Assembly (NCBI GenBank): GCA_934654775.1
Contig: CAKUGR010000012.1
Span: 28,016-92,015 of the forward strand
Direction of reading: 5' to 3'
Origin: an uncultured Collinsella sp.
GTDB taxonomy: Bacteria > Actinomycetota > Coriobacteriia > Coriobacteriales > Coriobacteriaceae
DNA: 64,000 nt
The translations under genes and the position numbers were made by a program. The notes beneath the pieces are model-generated. The model worked only from the letters and a program-made list of their open reading frames with translations. It was not told the DNA's origin and did no database searches. Shown in pieces: positions 1-10,281 of the stretch (position 1 is the first letter of the stretch; each line of letters opens with the position of its first letter).

Positions 1-1
1 G

Positions 2-520
2 CTCGCGTTTTTCTACCTCGTGCCGTTTTTCTTGATGCTTGCCTTTGGCCACCACGAAGTCGACTTTTTCTCGGTCATGGCCGCGAGCGCCTTTGTTCAG
101 CTCCTGAGCTCTGCTGTTCCCCTGCCCGGTGGCACCGGCGGTGCCGAGGGCGGCTTCGCGCTGTTCCTGGGTCATTTCTTTGGGTCGGCGTCGACTGCCG
201 GTTATCTGCTGTGGCGCCTCATTACGTTTATCGCGCCGACTATTTTGGCCGCGCCCCTGCTGGGCCTTAAGAGCGCTCACAACGAGAGTATCCACGCACG
301 CTGGGATCGCGTGATGCGCAAGCTTGGACGAACGCCTCAGACGTCCTCTAAGCCGGCAAAGCCCCATCCTGTGAACGCGTTTACGGTGGATCCCAATCAG
401 CATGTTCAGAAGGCATCTGGGGCCGCCAAACCGGCACATAAGGCCTATGTGCGCCAGACGGGCGACGGCATCCGTGTGTCCCCGGCTGCTTTGAACAAAA
501 AGAAGCTCCCTAAGGCGTAA
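2..520 (+). CDS. C-terminal part of lysylphosphatidylglycerol synthase TM-region (UPF0104/YbhN-like) membrane protein, cut by window start
   Basis: The reading frame is open from the first bases, so the true start lies outside the window. The visible part has hydrophobic segments around a PLPGGTGGAEG motif, which matches the proline-glycine signature of the UPF0104/MprF flippase family. In that family the motif lies near the last membrane helices of proteins that flip or modify lipids. After the last helix comes a basic, Ser/Pro/Lys-rich cytoplasmic tail of about 80 residues that looks lineage-specific. The substrate cannot be told from this fragment. Family call is fairly secure; role in lipid translocation is inferred. 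Confidence 0.75.
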   Translation, partial: LAFFYLVPFFLMLAFGHHEVDFFSVMAASAFVQLLSSAVPLPGGTGGAEGGFALFLGHFFGSASTAGYLLWRLITFIAPTILAAPLLGLKSAHNESIHARWDRVMRKLGRTPQTSSKPAKPHPVNAFTVDPNQHVQKASGAAKPAHKAYVRQTGDGIRVSPAALNKKKLPKA

Positions 521-638
521 TAGTTGGTCGTGCGTTCTTCATGTTGCCGGGCATTTTTGTTCCGGATGGGGGATAATCCTCTTACGTAGATTAACTCTCA
601 TCTGTTGATGAATGCTTGCATTCCGAAGGGACACGTCC

Positions 639-1250
639 ATGGCCACCAGCAAACCGCGCCTTGACCGCCGCATCGTTCGCAGCCGCAATGCCATCCTTTC
701 TGCGTTTGAGCGCCTGTTGATGGATAAGCCACTTGCCGACATTACCGTGAGTGCCATCGCGCGTGAGGCAAATGTCGACCGCAAGACCTTTTACGTTCAC
801 TTTGGCACGGTCGACGGCCTGCTCGATGCTATCGCCGCCGATGTGGTCGAGATGATCGTCGACTCTGTCGAAAAGACGCTTTCCACTATGGGCAGTGACC
901 CCAACGAACGCGCCCTTGGAGCGGCGGCTACCTTCTTCAAGACTATCAACGAGGCACTTTGCAATAACCTCGTGCTCAATCGCCAGCTGATTGAAAACAT
1001 CCCGCTCGACGATTTTATGACGCGTTTGCGCGTGCCGCTCGAGCACGAGATTGCCGAGCGCGACCTGCTGCCCGACGGCCTCAGGGACGAGATGTTCGAC
1101 TATTATCTAGCGTTTTTGCTTTCGGGCATTATCGGCATTTACCGCACGTGGGCGCTCTCCGATGGCTCGGTGCCCATCGAGCGCATCTCGGAGGTCGCTA
1201 ACAATCTGACGTTGAGCGGACTATCGAGCCTGGAATCTCGTTTCGAATAG
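639..1250 (+). CDS. TetR/AcrR family transcriptional regulator
   Basis: A protein of about 203 residues with an N-terminal TetR helix-turn-helix: DITVSAIAREANVDRKTFYVHF is split over the recognition helix, with the typical K-T-F-Y-x-H-F ending. It is followed by an all-helical ligand domain. I chose the ATG at 639 because GAAGGG lies about 8 bases upstream; the in-frame ATG at 612 has no such site. The gene converges on the ABC export operon across a 73-base palindrome. TetR proteins next to export genes often repress them, but the tail-to-tail layout gives no direct evidence of that here. Ligand unknown. Confidence 0.85.
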   Translation: MATSKPRLDRRIVRSRNAILSAFERLLMDKPLADITVSAIAREANVDRKTFYVHFGTVDGLLDAIAADVVEMIVDSVEKTLSTMGSDPNERALGAAATFFKTINEALCNNLVLNRQLIENIPLDDFMTRLRVPLEHEIAERDLLPDGLRDEMFDYYLAFLLSGIIGIYRTWALSDGSVPIERISEVANNLTLSGLSSLESRFE

Positions 1251-1270
1251 CACTAGTGCCTTATCCCCCC

Positions 1271-1343
1271 CTGAGTTGCGGTGAAATAAGGACTGAATAG
1301 GCCTTTTAACAGCTTAAACACTTCCTATTTCACCGCAACTCAG
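1271..1343. repeat. Palindromic element, family A copy 1 (also likely bidirectional terminator)
   Basis: Arms of 18 bases (1271-1288 and 1326-1343) are perfect inverted copies and contain the core AGTTGCGGTGAAATA. The same 15-base arms occur at 17504-17570 and 17846-17912 with different loops. It sits between the convergent tetR gene and ABC permease gene, where it could also end both transcripts. Confidence 0.85.
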
Positions 1344-1353
1344 AGGGATTGCA

Positions 1354-2568
1354 TTACTGGTAGCGCAGGCACTCCACGGGGTCGAGTTTTGCTGCCCGGC
1401 GGGCGGGGTAGAAGCCGAAGATCACGCCGATGACGACCGATACCGCAAAGGCCAGCAGCACCGTGGCGATCGAAAAACTCGGCGTAATGGTTCCGCTGGC
1501 GCCGAGCTCGCCAAGTACGCCAGAGCCTGCGGCAAAGATTGCCAAGCCCCAGGCCAGCAGGTAGCCAATCAAAACACCCAGCAGACCTCCAGTGATGCAC
1601 AGTGCCGAGGATTCGGCCAAAAACTGCGCGGTGATATCGCGACGGCTGGCGCCCAGCGCGCGGCGAATGCCGATTTCGCGAATGCGTTCGGTCACGTTGG
1701 TGAGCATCATGTTCATGATGCCGATACCGCCCACGAGCAGCGAAATGCTGGCAACGGCGCCCATGATGAGCGAAAACGCGCCCATAAAGGAGTTGAGGGC
1801 GTCGATGGCGCTTTTCATCGAGGTCGCCGAGACGCTGTCGTATTCGTCGTCGTCCGCAATGCCCTTCATGCTGCGCACCTTGGACTCAATCGTTTTGCAG
1901 AGTTCATCCATGTCGGTTCCCTCGACGGCGAGCGCCGTTACGCTGGGAAACGATGGGTTCTCGTCGCCAAAGAGGCCCGAGATGGTCTCTCGCGGCATAT
2001 ACAGCGTGAGGGAGCCCATGGAGTCGTTGCCGCCGTCGATGACGCCGACAATTTGCACCTCGCCGTTGGACACCTTGATGGTCTTGCCCAGCGCGTCCTG
2101 TTCGTTGCCGTACAGCTGGTCGGCGCCGCCGCGGCTGATGAGCGCTACGCGTGCACCCGATTGGGACTCGGCCTGGGTGTAGGTGCGCCCCGCGACGAGC
2201 TTGCTGGCGCCCATCGCGTCGAGCATGTCGCTGTCGACGCCCTGCGCCATGACGGTATAGCTTTTGTCACCGGCCTTGTACTCGGTATAGGCGCTGTCCA
2301 CGATGCCGATCTGCTCAATCTGCGGCACCATCTTGCGGAGCTTCTCGACGTCCGACTCGGTGAGCTCCTGCGAGGAATAAATCTGCACCATACGCGCGGC
2401 GTTGAGACCCAGGCTGTTGACCAGGCTGTTTTGGATACCGCCGATAAGCGAGGTCATGGCAATGACGGAGGCGATGCCGATAACAATGCCCAGGATGGTG
2501 AGCAGGCTGCGTCCCTTGTTGGCCTCGAGTGAGTGAAGGGCTTCTTGGATAAGGTCGCGCGTGCTCAT
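1354..2568 (-). CDS. MacB/FtsX-type ABC transporter permease
   Basis: A 404-residue permease: an N-terminal transmembrane helix after a short cytoplasmic start (SLLTILGIVIGIASVIAM), a large extracytoplasmic MacB_PCD domain (about residues 45-250), then three C-terminal helices of the FtsX fold including GGIGIMNMMLTNVTERIREIG, the family's conserved coupling segment. It is the last gene of a three-gene operon with its ATPase (4-base overlap at 2565-2568) and a membrane fusion protein. Known relatives export peptides, antibiotics or lipids by mechanotransmission. Substrate cannot be assigned. Confidence 0.9.
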   Translation of the reverse strand: MSTRDLIQEALHSLEANKGRSLLTILGIVIGIASVIAMTSLIGGIQNSLVNSLGLNAARMVQIYSSQELTESDVEKLRKMVPQIEQIGIVDSAYTEYKAGDKSYTVMAQGVDSDMLDAMGASKLVAGRTYTQAESQSGARVALISRGGADQLYGNEQDALGKTIKVSNGEVQIVGVIDGGNDSMGSLTLYMPRETISGLFGDENPSFPSVTALAVEGTDMDELCKTIESKVRSMKGIADDDEYDSVSATSMKSAIDALNSFMGAFSLIMGAVASISLLVGGIGIMNMMLTNVTERIREIGIRRALGASRRDITAQFLAESSALCITGGLLGVLIGYLLAWGLAIFAAGSGVLGELGASGTITPSFSIATVLLAFAVSVVIGVIFGFYPARRAAKLDPVECLRYQ

Positions 2569-3338
2569 GCCTTCACTCCTTTCGTCGGATTGGCGTGTTC
2601 AGAAATCATGGGCAGGTTATCAACGGCGCCACGCAGGGTCTGCGGCGCGTGCGCGATATATGCGCCGTCGTGGATCCGGCCGTCGCGAATGGTCACAGCG
2701 CGGTCGGCCTCGGCGGCGATGCCGGGATCATGAGTGATAAGCACGATGGTCTTGCCGCGTTCCTGGAGCTTGTGGAAGGTCTCCATCACGAGCGCTCCGG
2801 TTGTGGAGTCCAGGTTTCCCGTGGGTTCGTCGGCCAGGATGATGGGCGGGTCGTTGACGAGGGCGCGTGCGATGGCAACCCGCTGCATCTGACCGCCCGA
2901 GAGCTCGGAGATGCGGTGCTCCCAGTGGTCGACTGGCAGCGTGACGGCTTGCAGCGCGTGGACGGCGCGCATCTCACGCTGAGCCCGCGGCACGTTGGTG
3001 TACGACAGCGGCAGCATGACGTTTTCGATGACCGAAAGGCGCGGTAGCAGGTTAAAGCTCTGAAAGACAAAGCCAATGCTCAGCGCGCGGACTTCGGTGA
3101 GCTCGTCATCGTCGAGCTCCGCCACGTTGAGTCCCTGGAGGTAATAGTCGCCTGCCGTCGGCTTGTCCAGGCAGCCTAGGATGTTCATGAGCGTCGACTT
3201 ACCCGAGCCCGAAGGGCCGGTGATGGCCACGAACTCGCCGGGATTCACCGCCAGGCTCACGTTGTGCAGGATATGGGCGCAGCCGGCTTCGCTCTCAAAG
3301 ATGCGGTGCACGTTGCGGATGTCGATGACGGGGCGCAT
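2565..3338 (-). CDS. MacB/LolD-type ABC transporter ATP-binding protein
   Basis: A 257-residue nucleotide-binding subunit. Walker A is GPSGSGKST (near residue 40), the ABC signature is [15 protein letters not shown], and Walker B is [12 protein letters not shown] with the following T-H-D switch. The LDS after Walker B is typical of the LolD/MacB/FtsE branch. The start codon overlaps the stop of the fusion-protein gene (TAATG), and the end overlaps the permease start, so the three are translationally coupled. It energises the permease at 1354-2568. Confidence 0.93.
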   Translation of the reverse strand: MRPVIDIRNVHRIFESEAGCAHILHNVSLAVNPGEFVAITGPSGSGKSTLMNILGCLDKPTAGDYYLQGLNVAELDDDELTEVRALSIGFVFQSFNLLPRLSVIENVMLPLSYTNVPRAQREMRAVHALQAVTLPVDHWEHRISELSGGQMQRVAIARALVNDPPIILADEPTGNLDSTTGALVMETFHKLQERGKTIVLITHDPGIAAEADRAVTIRDGRIHDGAYIAHAPQTLRGAVDNLPMISEHANPTKGVKA

Positions 3339-4753
3339 TACATGCCCTCGTCGGCAGACATGCTACCGGTGTCGCCGCCGTCGGCCGTCATGCCCGCGCC
3401 CGTGTCCATAACGAGGGTGTCGCCTTCGCGCAGCTTGGTGACAGGTACGTCCGGGTTGATCTCGTTGCCCTGGTCGTCGCGCTTGACCTGCGTCTTGCCA
3501 ACCACGGCGTCGTTGTCGTTTTGCGTCACGACGGTCACCTTTACTCGGCGTGTTTCCTTGCCCCCGTCGTCGGTCGCCACGTTAACGTAATAGTGCTCGC
3601 CGTCTTCGGTCATGAGGGCCATCGTGGGCACCATCACCACGTCGTCGAGCTGCTCGGTTACCACCGAGACCTCGGCCGTCATACCTGGCTTCAGGCGCGC
3701 ATCGGGCGCTTCAATCAAAATATCGACGTTAAAGGTCACACTGCCGCCGCCGTTGGCGTCGGAATTTGCCACCGAGGCGATAGCCGTGACCGTTCCCTGG
3801 CTCACGATATCGGGAAAAGCCGGATAGGTAACGTTGGCGCTCTGGCCCACGGCGATCTTGGCGATGTCCTTTTCACCCACCTGAACGGTGACCTTCATCT
3901 TGGAGAGGTCGGCGATCTGCATGCACTGCTTGCCGCCGCTCGTATCGCCTTCGCCCATAATCATGCCGCCTGTCACCGTGGCGCCGACCTTGGCGTTGAG
4001 CTCGACGATGCTGCCCGAGCTGGGCGCGGTCACGGTGCGTTCGGCGGCTTTGGCGTTGGCTTGGTCCAGGGTCGCCTGGGCCGAGGCTAGGTTGCGTTGG
4101 GCGTTCGAGACGGCACTCGTGTCGGCGGTGCCGCTGGCGCCACTCGCGCTTGCCGCATCTGTGTCAGTCGCCGGAGCTGCTTGGGCGGCTGCTACCGCTT
4201 TCTGTGCGTTGGCGAGGTCTTCCTGTGCCGCTGCCACCGCGCGCTGCGCCTCGGCGACGTTGCGATCGAGCTCGTCGTTTTTAATGGTCATGAGCACGTC
4301 GCCCTCGTTGACGGACTGGCCGGCTTGCACGTTGATTGATGCCACCGTGCCGTCGACAGAAGGGGAGACCACCGAAGCCGAGATAGGCTTGAGCTGGCCT
4401 TTTGCCTCGACGGTGGTCGTAAACGTGCCCTCGGTGACCATGTCGGTCACCGGCCCGTTGGTGCCTGCGGGCCGTGCGTTGATGACTAAGGTCACGACAA
4501 CGGCGATGAGCACAATGGCGGCCACGACTCCTGCCGCAATGCCGCGCCGGATGAGCTTTTTGCGCCGACGCTCGGCACGCTTCGCCTTGAGCTTGGCGTA
4601 GGCCTCTTCGTCAGAAATCTCGGTTGTATCACTTGTGCTGCCGTTTTGCTGTGTTGCGTGCACGTTTGTTATGAGGGGAAGCGTTTCGGTGGCACCCTCG
4701 GGCGCTCGCTCGGCATCATCCGGTCCCGGGGTGATGTTGGGGACATTCGACAT
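3338..4753 (-). CDS. HlyD/MacA-like periplasmic-adaptor (membrane fusion) protein
   Basis: About 471 residues: an Asp/Glu/Thr-rich cytoplasmic head, one transmembrane helix (GIAAGVVAAIVLIAVVVTLV), a biotinyl-lipoyl-like half (VDGTVASINVQAGQSVNEGD), an Ala/Gln-rich coiled hairpin of about 70 residues, the second lipoyl half, and beta-barrel domains. The start at 4753 was chosen because AGGAG lies just upstream; an upstream in-frame ATG adds 21 residues without such a site. As the first gene of the export operon it would link the permease to the cell envelope. The C-terminus is Gly/Asp/Met-rich. Substrate unknown. Confidence 0.88.
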   Translation of the reverse strand: MSNVPNITPGPDDAERAPEGATETLPLITNVHATQQNGSTSDTTEISDEEAYAKLKAKRAERRRKKLIRRGIAAGVVAAIVLIAVVVTLVINARPAGTNGPVTDMVTEGTFTTTVEAKGQLKPISASVVSPSVDGTVASINVQAGQSVNEGDVLMTIKNDELDRNVAEAQRAVAAAQEDLANAQKAVAAAQAAPATDTDAASASGASGTADTSAVSNAQRNLASAQATLDQANAKAAERTVTAPSSGSIVELNAKVGATVTGGMIMGEGDTSGGKQCMQIADLSKMKVTVQVGEKDIAKIAVGQSANVTYPAFPDIVSQGTVTAIASVANSDANGGGSVTFNVDILIEAPDARLKPGMTAEVSVVTEQLDDVVMVPTMALMTEDGEHYYVNVATDDGGKETRRVKVTVVTQNDNDAVVGKTQVKRDDQGNEINPDVPVTKLREGDTLVMDTGAGMTADGGDTGSMSADEGM

Positions 4754-4786
4754 GGCGTCTCCTTTATAGAAAGTTCCTCGATAAGT

Positions 4787-4818
4787 ATATGCGCCCGTCG
4801 CGAGGGGCGGGCGCATAT
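4787..4818 (-). terminator. Hairpin between L,D-transpeptidase gene and ABC operon
   Basis: An 11-base perfect stem (4787-4797 with 4808-4818, ATATGCGCCCG and its complement) lies just after the end of the minus-strand transpeptidase gene and before the fusion-protein gene. No clear T-run follows on the minus strand, so a terminator role is likely but not certain. Confidence 0.55.
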
Positions 4819-4882
4819 GGCGGTATCTTTCGGAACTGTTATATTTGAGCGTCAGTTCCCCGTTGTGCGAAGGCGTGTTTTC

Positions 4883-6628
4883 CTACGAGTGCACGACCAC
4901 GCACAGGCCCACGCTGATGCAGTCGTGGAGCGCCTTGGCATCGGCCAGGCGCAGGTTGATGCAGCCGTGGCTTCCGCACCACTTATAGGACTCGGCGCTG
5001 TCGAAGCTCTTGTCGTTTTGCCAGGTGGCGTCGTGGAATCCGATCATATTGCCTTCGAACGGCATCCAATAGCTGACCGGGCTCTCGTATTTGGGCTTAC
5101 CGGTCGCGGGGTCTTTGGCACCGATGAGCTTGCTTGCGCCGTCGTTGCTGTTGATCTGCCACACGCCCTCCGGGGTGGCGTCTTCGCCCGGTTTGCCGGA
5201 AATAAAGTTGGCCTCCCACACGATATTGCCGTTCTCGTCGTAGTAGCGCGCGTGCTGCTCGGACAGGTCGACGTCGATATAGGCCTTCCAATCGGGCTCG
5301 CCCTTGGCGGTAAACGTGTCGGCCTTCTTGGAGTACGAAATCTCGATATCGCCGGTCTGCTTGTTATTGATAGCGTCCTCGACCTGCTTGGCGAGCGTGT
5401 CGCTGTCGATGGACCAGCCAAAGTCGCCGCCCTCGACAGCGCACTCCTTTCCGTCGGCGCGTGTCCACCAGCGGGTGGAGCCCACGGTGTTAAAGCCGTT
5501 GGCGAGCTCGGCGGCCCAGCTGCCGATCTGCGACGTATCGAGCGTGGGGTTGGCCGGATCGGCAAAGCTGATCCACTGCAGCACCGAGCTGCCGTCCACC
5601 TTGCCGGCATCATTGCCGTTGAGCTTAAGAGTCACGTTGACGCCCAAGAAGTTGTTAGCGGCATCGCATGCAGCCTGAATCTGGTCGTTGGTGAGGGTGC
5701 CGTTGAGCGGTTCGTAGGCGTCGTTTCCGATCTTGGTGATATCGACGTTCTCGGCGAGCGATGCGAGCTCGATCTCGGCATATTTGATGACATGCTCGCG
5801 GTTGATCTTCTCGTTGGAACGGGCCTTATCAACGGTGAACTTGCCGGCCTTCTCGTCATAGGAGCTGGCGGCCTCGAAGGTGCCCGAGCGGCCCTCATTG
5901 AACTCATCGATGGCGCTGCCCAGGCCCTCCTCAAACTGCTTTTGGTCAAAGGCATCGGAGAGCATGGACAGGTCGACGTCCTGGTCCAAGTCGACCGAGC
6001 CGTTCTTGGTGGCGCTAACGGTTTTGCCGTTGAGCGAAGAGATGAGGCGCGATGGCCACAGCAGCGGCTCGTTTTTGCTGATAATCTCGTGGGCGGCTTC
6101 CTCGCCATCGACGATGGGCTCGTCGGACTCGGGCTGGTAGGTCCAGCTAAAGTCATCGCCCGACACGGTGAGCTTGTAGTGCTTCCATGCCGAGTTGACC
6201 TTGGTGGCTGCCGAAGATGCGTTAGAGAGCGAGATATCGACGCCGGCGATGGTAGTGTTGGGGTATGCGATCTGCGAGAACGCCACGACGCCTACGATGT
6301 AGACGATCGCGACGAGGCCGAGTACGACAAAGAGGGCCGTTTTTCCGCCCGACTTGCTGCTTTTGTTGGTGCGCTTGTCCACGGGGCCGCGATTGTTTGC
6401 CGCGCGAGCGTGCGAAGGGCCCTGCTTGGGGGCGGCACCCTGTGCGGGGCGCTGCTGATATTGTTGATGCGGCTGGTATTGACGCTGATTCGGGCGCTGA
6501 GAGGCATTGGCCGGGCCGTGTTGTTGGCTGTGAGCCGGCGCGATGGGGCGCGGCGATTGGACGCCGCCAGTATGCCTACTGGGCTGTTGCGGATCGGGAA
6601 TCATGCTGCTGCGATCGATTTGCGACAT
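4883..6628 (-). CDS. L,D-transpeptidase (YkuD) with peptidoglycan-binding/VanW-type repeats
   Basis: A 581-residue single-pass membrane protein. The cytoplasmic N-terminus (about 80 residues) is rich in Gln, Pro and His; the helix is TALFVVLGLVAIVYIVGVVA. Two extracellular domains resembling the PG_binding_4 family follow, then a C-terminal YkuD domain with GFHDATW and the catalytic SHGCINLRL motif (Cys about residue 556). YkuD enzymes make 3-3 cross-links in peptidoglycan or attach proteins to it. It appears to be a single-gene unit, with no partner visible. Function class is secure; the exact acceptor is not. Confidence 0.92.
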   Translation of the reverse strand: MSQIDRSSMIPDPQQPSRHTGGVQSPRPIAPAHSQQHGPANASQRPNQRQYQPHQQYQQRPAQGAAPKQGPSHARAANNRGPVDKRTNKSSKSGGKTALFVVLGLVAIVYIVGVVAFSQIAYPNTTIAGVDISLSNASSAATKVNSAWKHYKLTVSGDDFSWTYQPESDEPIVDGEEAAHEIISKNEPLLWPSRLISSLNGKTVSATKNGSVDLDQDVDLSMLSDAFDQKQFEEGLGSAIDEFNEGRSGTFEAASSYDEKAGKFTVDKARSNEKINREHVIKYAEIELASLAENVDITKIGNDAYEPLNGTLTNDQIQAACDAANNFLGVNVTLKLNGNDAGKVDGSSVLQWISFADPANPTLDTSQIGSWAAELANGFNTVGSTRWWTRADGKECAVEGGDFGWSIDSDTLAKQVEDAINNKQTGDIEISYSKKADTFTAKGEPDWKAYIDVDLSEQHARYYDENGNIVWEANFISGKPGEDATPEGVWQINSNDGASKLIGAKDPATGKPKYESPVSYWMPFEGNMIGFHDATWQNDKSFDSAESYKWCGSHGCINLRLADAKALHDCISVGLCVVVHS

Positions 6629-6745
6629 CGTTTATATTTCCTTCGAGTTTCGCCTTGCGGCTCATCGTGTTTTAACTGGGCTTGCATTATAGCGATTAGC
6701 CTGTTGTTTGTGGTGCGGAAACAGTATCAGTTTGGAGAAGTCTGC

Positions 6746-8353
6746 CTATCCGCATATGCCGCATTTGGCGCAGGCAGAAAGCGCGGCGGGGGCTTGAGCG
6801 ATGCCGCCCTTGGCCGTCTCGCGCAGGGTTGCCGGCAGGGCGTGGCCCACCGAGAGCATCACATGCGCCATCTGGTCAAACGGCACCAGGCTCCTAATGC
6901 CGGCGAGCGCGAGCTGGGCCGAGCTGAAGGCCGCGGCCACGCCGATGGCATTGCGGTTTTGGCACGGCACCTCGACCAGTCCGCCCACGGGATCGCAAAC
7001 GAGGCCTAGCAGATTGCTCAGCGCGATGGAACTGGCGTCGAGTGCCTGCTCGGGGGTGCCGCCGAGCATCTGCACCAGCGCGGCGGCGGCCATGGCGGCG
7101 GCACTTCCCACCTCGGCCTGGCAGCCGCCCTCGGCACCGGCGACGCAAGCGCTCGTGGTGAGGTTGAGGCCGATGGCGGCAGCACAGTAGAGGGCGTCCA
7201 TGACCTGCTCGTCATCGAGCTGCAGGTGCTCGGCCAGCGCCAGCACGCAGCCGGGCACGACGCCCGCGGAGCCTGCCGTGGGGGCTGCGACGATCACGCC
7301 CATGGTGGCAGAGCGCTCGAGCACGGCCATGGCGCGGGCCACGGCATCGGTCTGGACGGCGCCCATTAAACTGGAGCTCAGGTCGTTGCGGCCGGTGGCA
7401 TCGACGAGCTTCGCCTCGCCGCCGATGAGCCCGCCGAGCGAGCGCTGCGGATTGGAGATGGGAGCCGCGGTCTCCTCGCGCATGACGTCGAGCACGCGAC
7501 GCATGGTGGCGACGGCGTGCTCCTCGCCGGTGAGGCGCGCCTCGCGCACGGCCATGACGGCGCCGATGTTGAGTCCCAGTTCCTCGCAGGCGTCGAGCAG
7601 CTGTTCGCCGTCGTCGAAGACCTCCTTGGCCGAGACGCCGGGGGATAGCGACGAGGCCGAGCCCGGGAGCTCGATAAATGTTGCGTAGTCGACATTGTCG
7701 AGCTTGCGCAGCATGGGAATGACGGTATCGTCGGGGGCGCCGTCGGTCTCAAAAACGGAGTATGCCTGGCCGCCCACCTCGGTGCGGTAGGTGCGGCAGA
7801 AGGCAATGTTCACGTGTGCGTAGGCGAGCAGATTCGTGAGCGCGGCGAGCACGCCGGGGACGTCCTTGTGGGCCACAAACAGCGTGGAGTACATGCCCGA
7901 GATGTCGACGCCGACGCCATTGATGCGGCTGATGCGCATTTTGCCGCCGCCCAGGCTCTCGCCGCGGACCTGCGCCGTAGCGCCCGTGTCGTCGACCATG
8001 TCGATATCGACGGTGTTGGGGTGAATGGAGGCGTCGTCGCCCTTGATGTCAAAGTGATAGTCGAGGCCCTGCTCGCGTGCGAGGTCGAAGGCCTGCTTGA
8101 TATTCTCGTCGTCGGTGTCGAGGCCCAGGATGCCCGCGACGAGCGCGCGGTCGGTGCCGTGGCCGCGGTAGGTGTGGGCGAAGGAGTTCCACAGGCCAAA
8201 GGTAACTTTGGTGATGCGGCCCTCGAGCAGGCTGGCGGCCACCTGTGCGCACCGCAGGGCGCCGGCGGTGTGCGATGAGCTGGGGCCGACCATGATGGGG
8301 CCCAAGATCTCGAATGCCGAGGTCGTAGCTAGTGTTTGCGGCTTGCCTGCCAT
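6746..8353 (-). CDS. sdaA: L-serine ammonia-lyase, iron-sulfur dependent, single chain with ACT domain
   Basis: At 535 residues this fuses the beta and alpha halves of L-serine dehydratase, which turns L-serine into pyruvate and ammonia. The N-terminus has the family signature GPIMVGPSSSHTAGA; a central ACT-type segment (about residues 150-230, with DVPGVLAALTNLLAYAHVNI) follows. The alpha half carries the cysteines expected to hold the [4Fe-4S] cluster, in CVAGAEGGCQAE and CDPVGGLVEVPCQNR. The chain ends in a Cys-rich ACAKCGICG. AGGAG precedes the start. Serine breakdown to pyruvate fits a fermentative gut bacterium. The gene stands alone. Confidence 0.92.
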   Translation of the reverse strand: MAGKPQTLATTSAFEILGPIMVGPSSSHTAGALRCAQVAASLLEGRITKVTFGLWNSFAHTYRGHGTDRALVAGILGLDTDDENIKQAFDLAREQGLDYHFDIKGDDASIHPNTVDIDMVDDTGATAQVRGESLGGGKMRISRINGVGVDISGMYSTLFVAHKDVPGVLAALTNLLAYAHVNIAFCRTYRTEVGGQAYSVFETDGAPDDTVIPMLRKLDNVDYATFIELPGSASSLSPGVSAKEVFDDGEQLLDACEELGLNIGAVMAVREARLTGEEHAVATMRRVLDVMREETAAPISNPQRSLGGLIGGEAKLVDATGRNDLSSSLMGAVQTDAVARAMAVLERSATMGVIVAAPTAGSAGVVPGCVLALAEHLQLDDEQVMDALYCAAAIGLNLTTSACVAGAEGGCQAEVGSAAAMAAAALVQMLGGTPEQALDASSIALSNLLGLVCDPVGGLVEVPCQNRNAIGVAAAFSSAQLALAGIRSLVPFDQMAHVMLSVGHALPATLRETAKGGIAQAPAALSACAKCGICG

Positions 8354-8409
8354 GGCTGCTCCTTTACGTGGCTCTTCGTCCCGAGGGGCGGGGCATACTC
8401 TGTCCCGTC

Positions 8410-8530
8410 GTTCCGAGGGCTTTGGTATTTGGTCGCCTGCTCGGACAGTCCTGCTCGCACGGAGAGCACATTAAGTGCTCTCCGGCTCGTGCGGAACTCG
8501 CGATCGACCAAATACCAAAGCCCTCGGAAC
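8410..8530. repeat. 121-base nested inverted repeat (family B)
   Basis: Perfect 26-base arms at 8410-8435 and 8505-8530 enclose a second hairpin with perfect 9-base arms (GGAGAGCAC at 8461-8469, GTGCTCTCC at 8475-8483). The element fills most of the 344-base gap between sdaA and metK; the remaining bases hold the metK terminator and nothing else recognised. Confidence 0.8.
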
Positions 8531-8626
8531 TTAGGATACATGGTTGGCGCAGCCAGGTGGCAAAATTCATTAGCTGGAGACGCTGTACGGTTTCATATCG
8601 AAACATCACCACCACCGGTTTAATAA

Positions 8627-8660
8627 AAAAGAAGTACCGGTTGGAGCCGGTACTTCTTTT
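8627..8660. terminator. Bidirectional rho-independent terminator after metK
   Basis: A 14-base perfect stem, AAAAGAAGTACCGG at 8627-8640 pairing with 8647-8660, has a six-base loop and A/T tracts on both sides. On the minus strand it lies about 40 bases beyond the metK stop codon. Confidence 0.85.
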
Positions 8661-8697
8661 GAAAGCGTGTGCGGGTTATGACCTTTGTGGTTCCTAA

Positions 8698-9978
<1,281 letters not shown>

Positions 9979-10001
9979 GATTGTCCTTTCAAAAAACGTG
10001 T

Positions 10002-10028
10002 CCCGGCGACCGTTACCATTCCGCCGAG
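10002..10028 (-). promoter_or_regulatory. Stem-loop in metK 5' leader
   Basis: On the minus strand CUCGGCG (complement of 10022-10028) can pair with CGCCGGG (complement of 10002-10008) around a 13-base loop containing GGUAACGG. The helix ends about 25 bases before the ATG and is followed by a U-run and the ribosome site. It does not clearly fit a SAM riboswitch class I can recall, so it is only a candidate regulatory leader. Confidence 0.3.
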
Positions 10029-10089
10029 CTCTATATGCAAGGGAACATCATATCGCGTAAATCCAACATTCACACCCTTTCCGCACCTA

Positions 10090-10196
10090 CTCATTGGGGA
10101 CAGACTTAAATGAATGCAGCACTTGGGGACACTCCTGTTCGGCCAGCTCCGAAGAGTGTCCCCAACGACTACTCATTTAAGTCTGTCCCCAATGAG
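10090..10196. repeat. 107-base nested inverted repeat (family C, GGGGACAG type)
   Basis: Perfect 24-base arms at 10090-10113 and 10173-10196 surround inner perfect 11-base arms (TTGGGGACACT, 10123-10133 with 10155-10165). TGGGGACA thus appears four times in alternating orientation. It resembles REP-like elements that are moved by REP-associated tyrosine transposases, though no such gene is in view. It takes up most of the metK-gltX gap. Confidence 0.8.
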
Positions 10197-10281
10197 TGGG
10201 TCGGTGCCCTTTGTGTAGAGGCTGCTTTGTTGCTTTATACTGATGCGGTTAGACATCCATCCTGCAATCGAGGAGATTTCC

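Noticed and set aside
4646-7009. Plus-strand open frame of 787 codons
   Set aside because: It runs antisense through the L,D-transpeptidase and fusion-protein genes; the minus strand has clear motifs and ribosome sites, and the plus frame has none.
9979-10080. Assigning a specific SAM riboswitch class to the metK leader
   Set aside because: The loop and spacing do not match the conserved core of the SAM classes I know; kept only as an unassigned hairpin.
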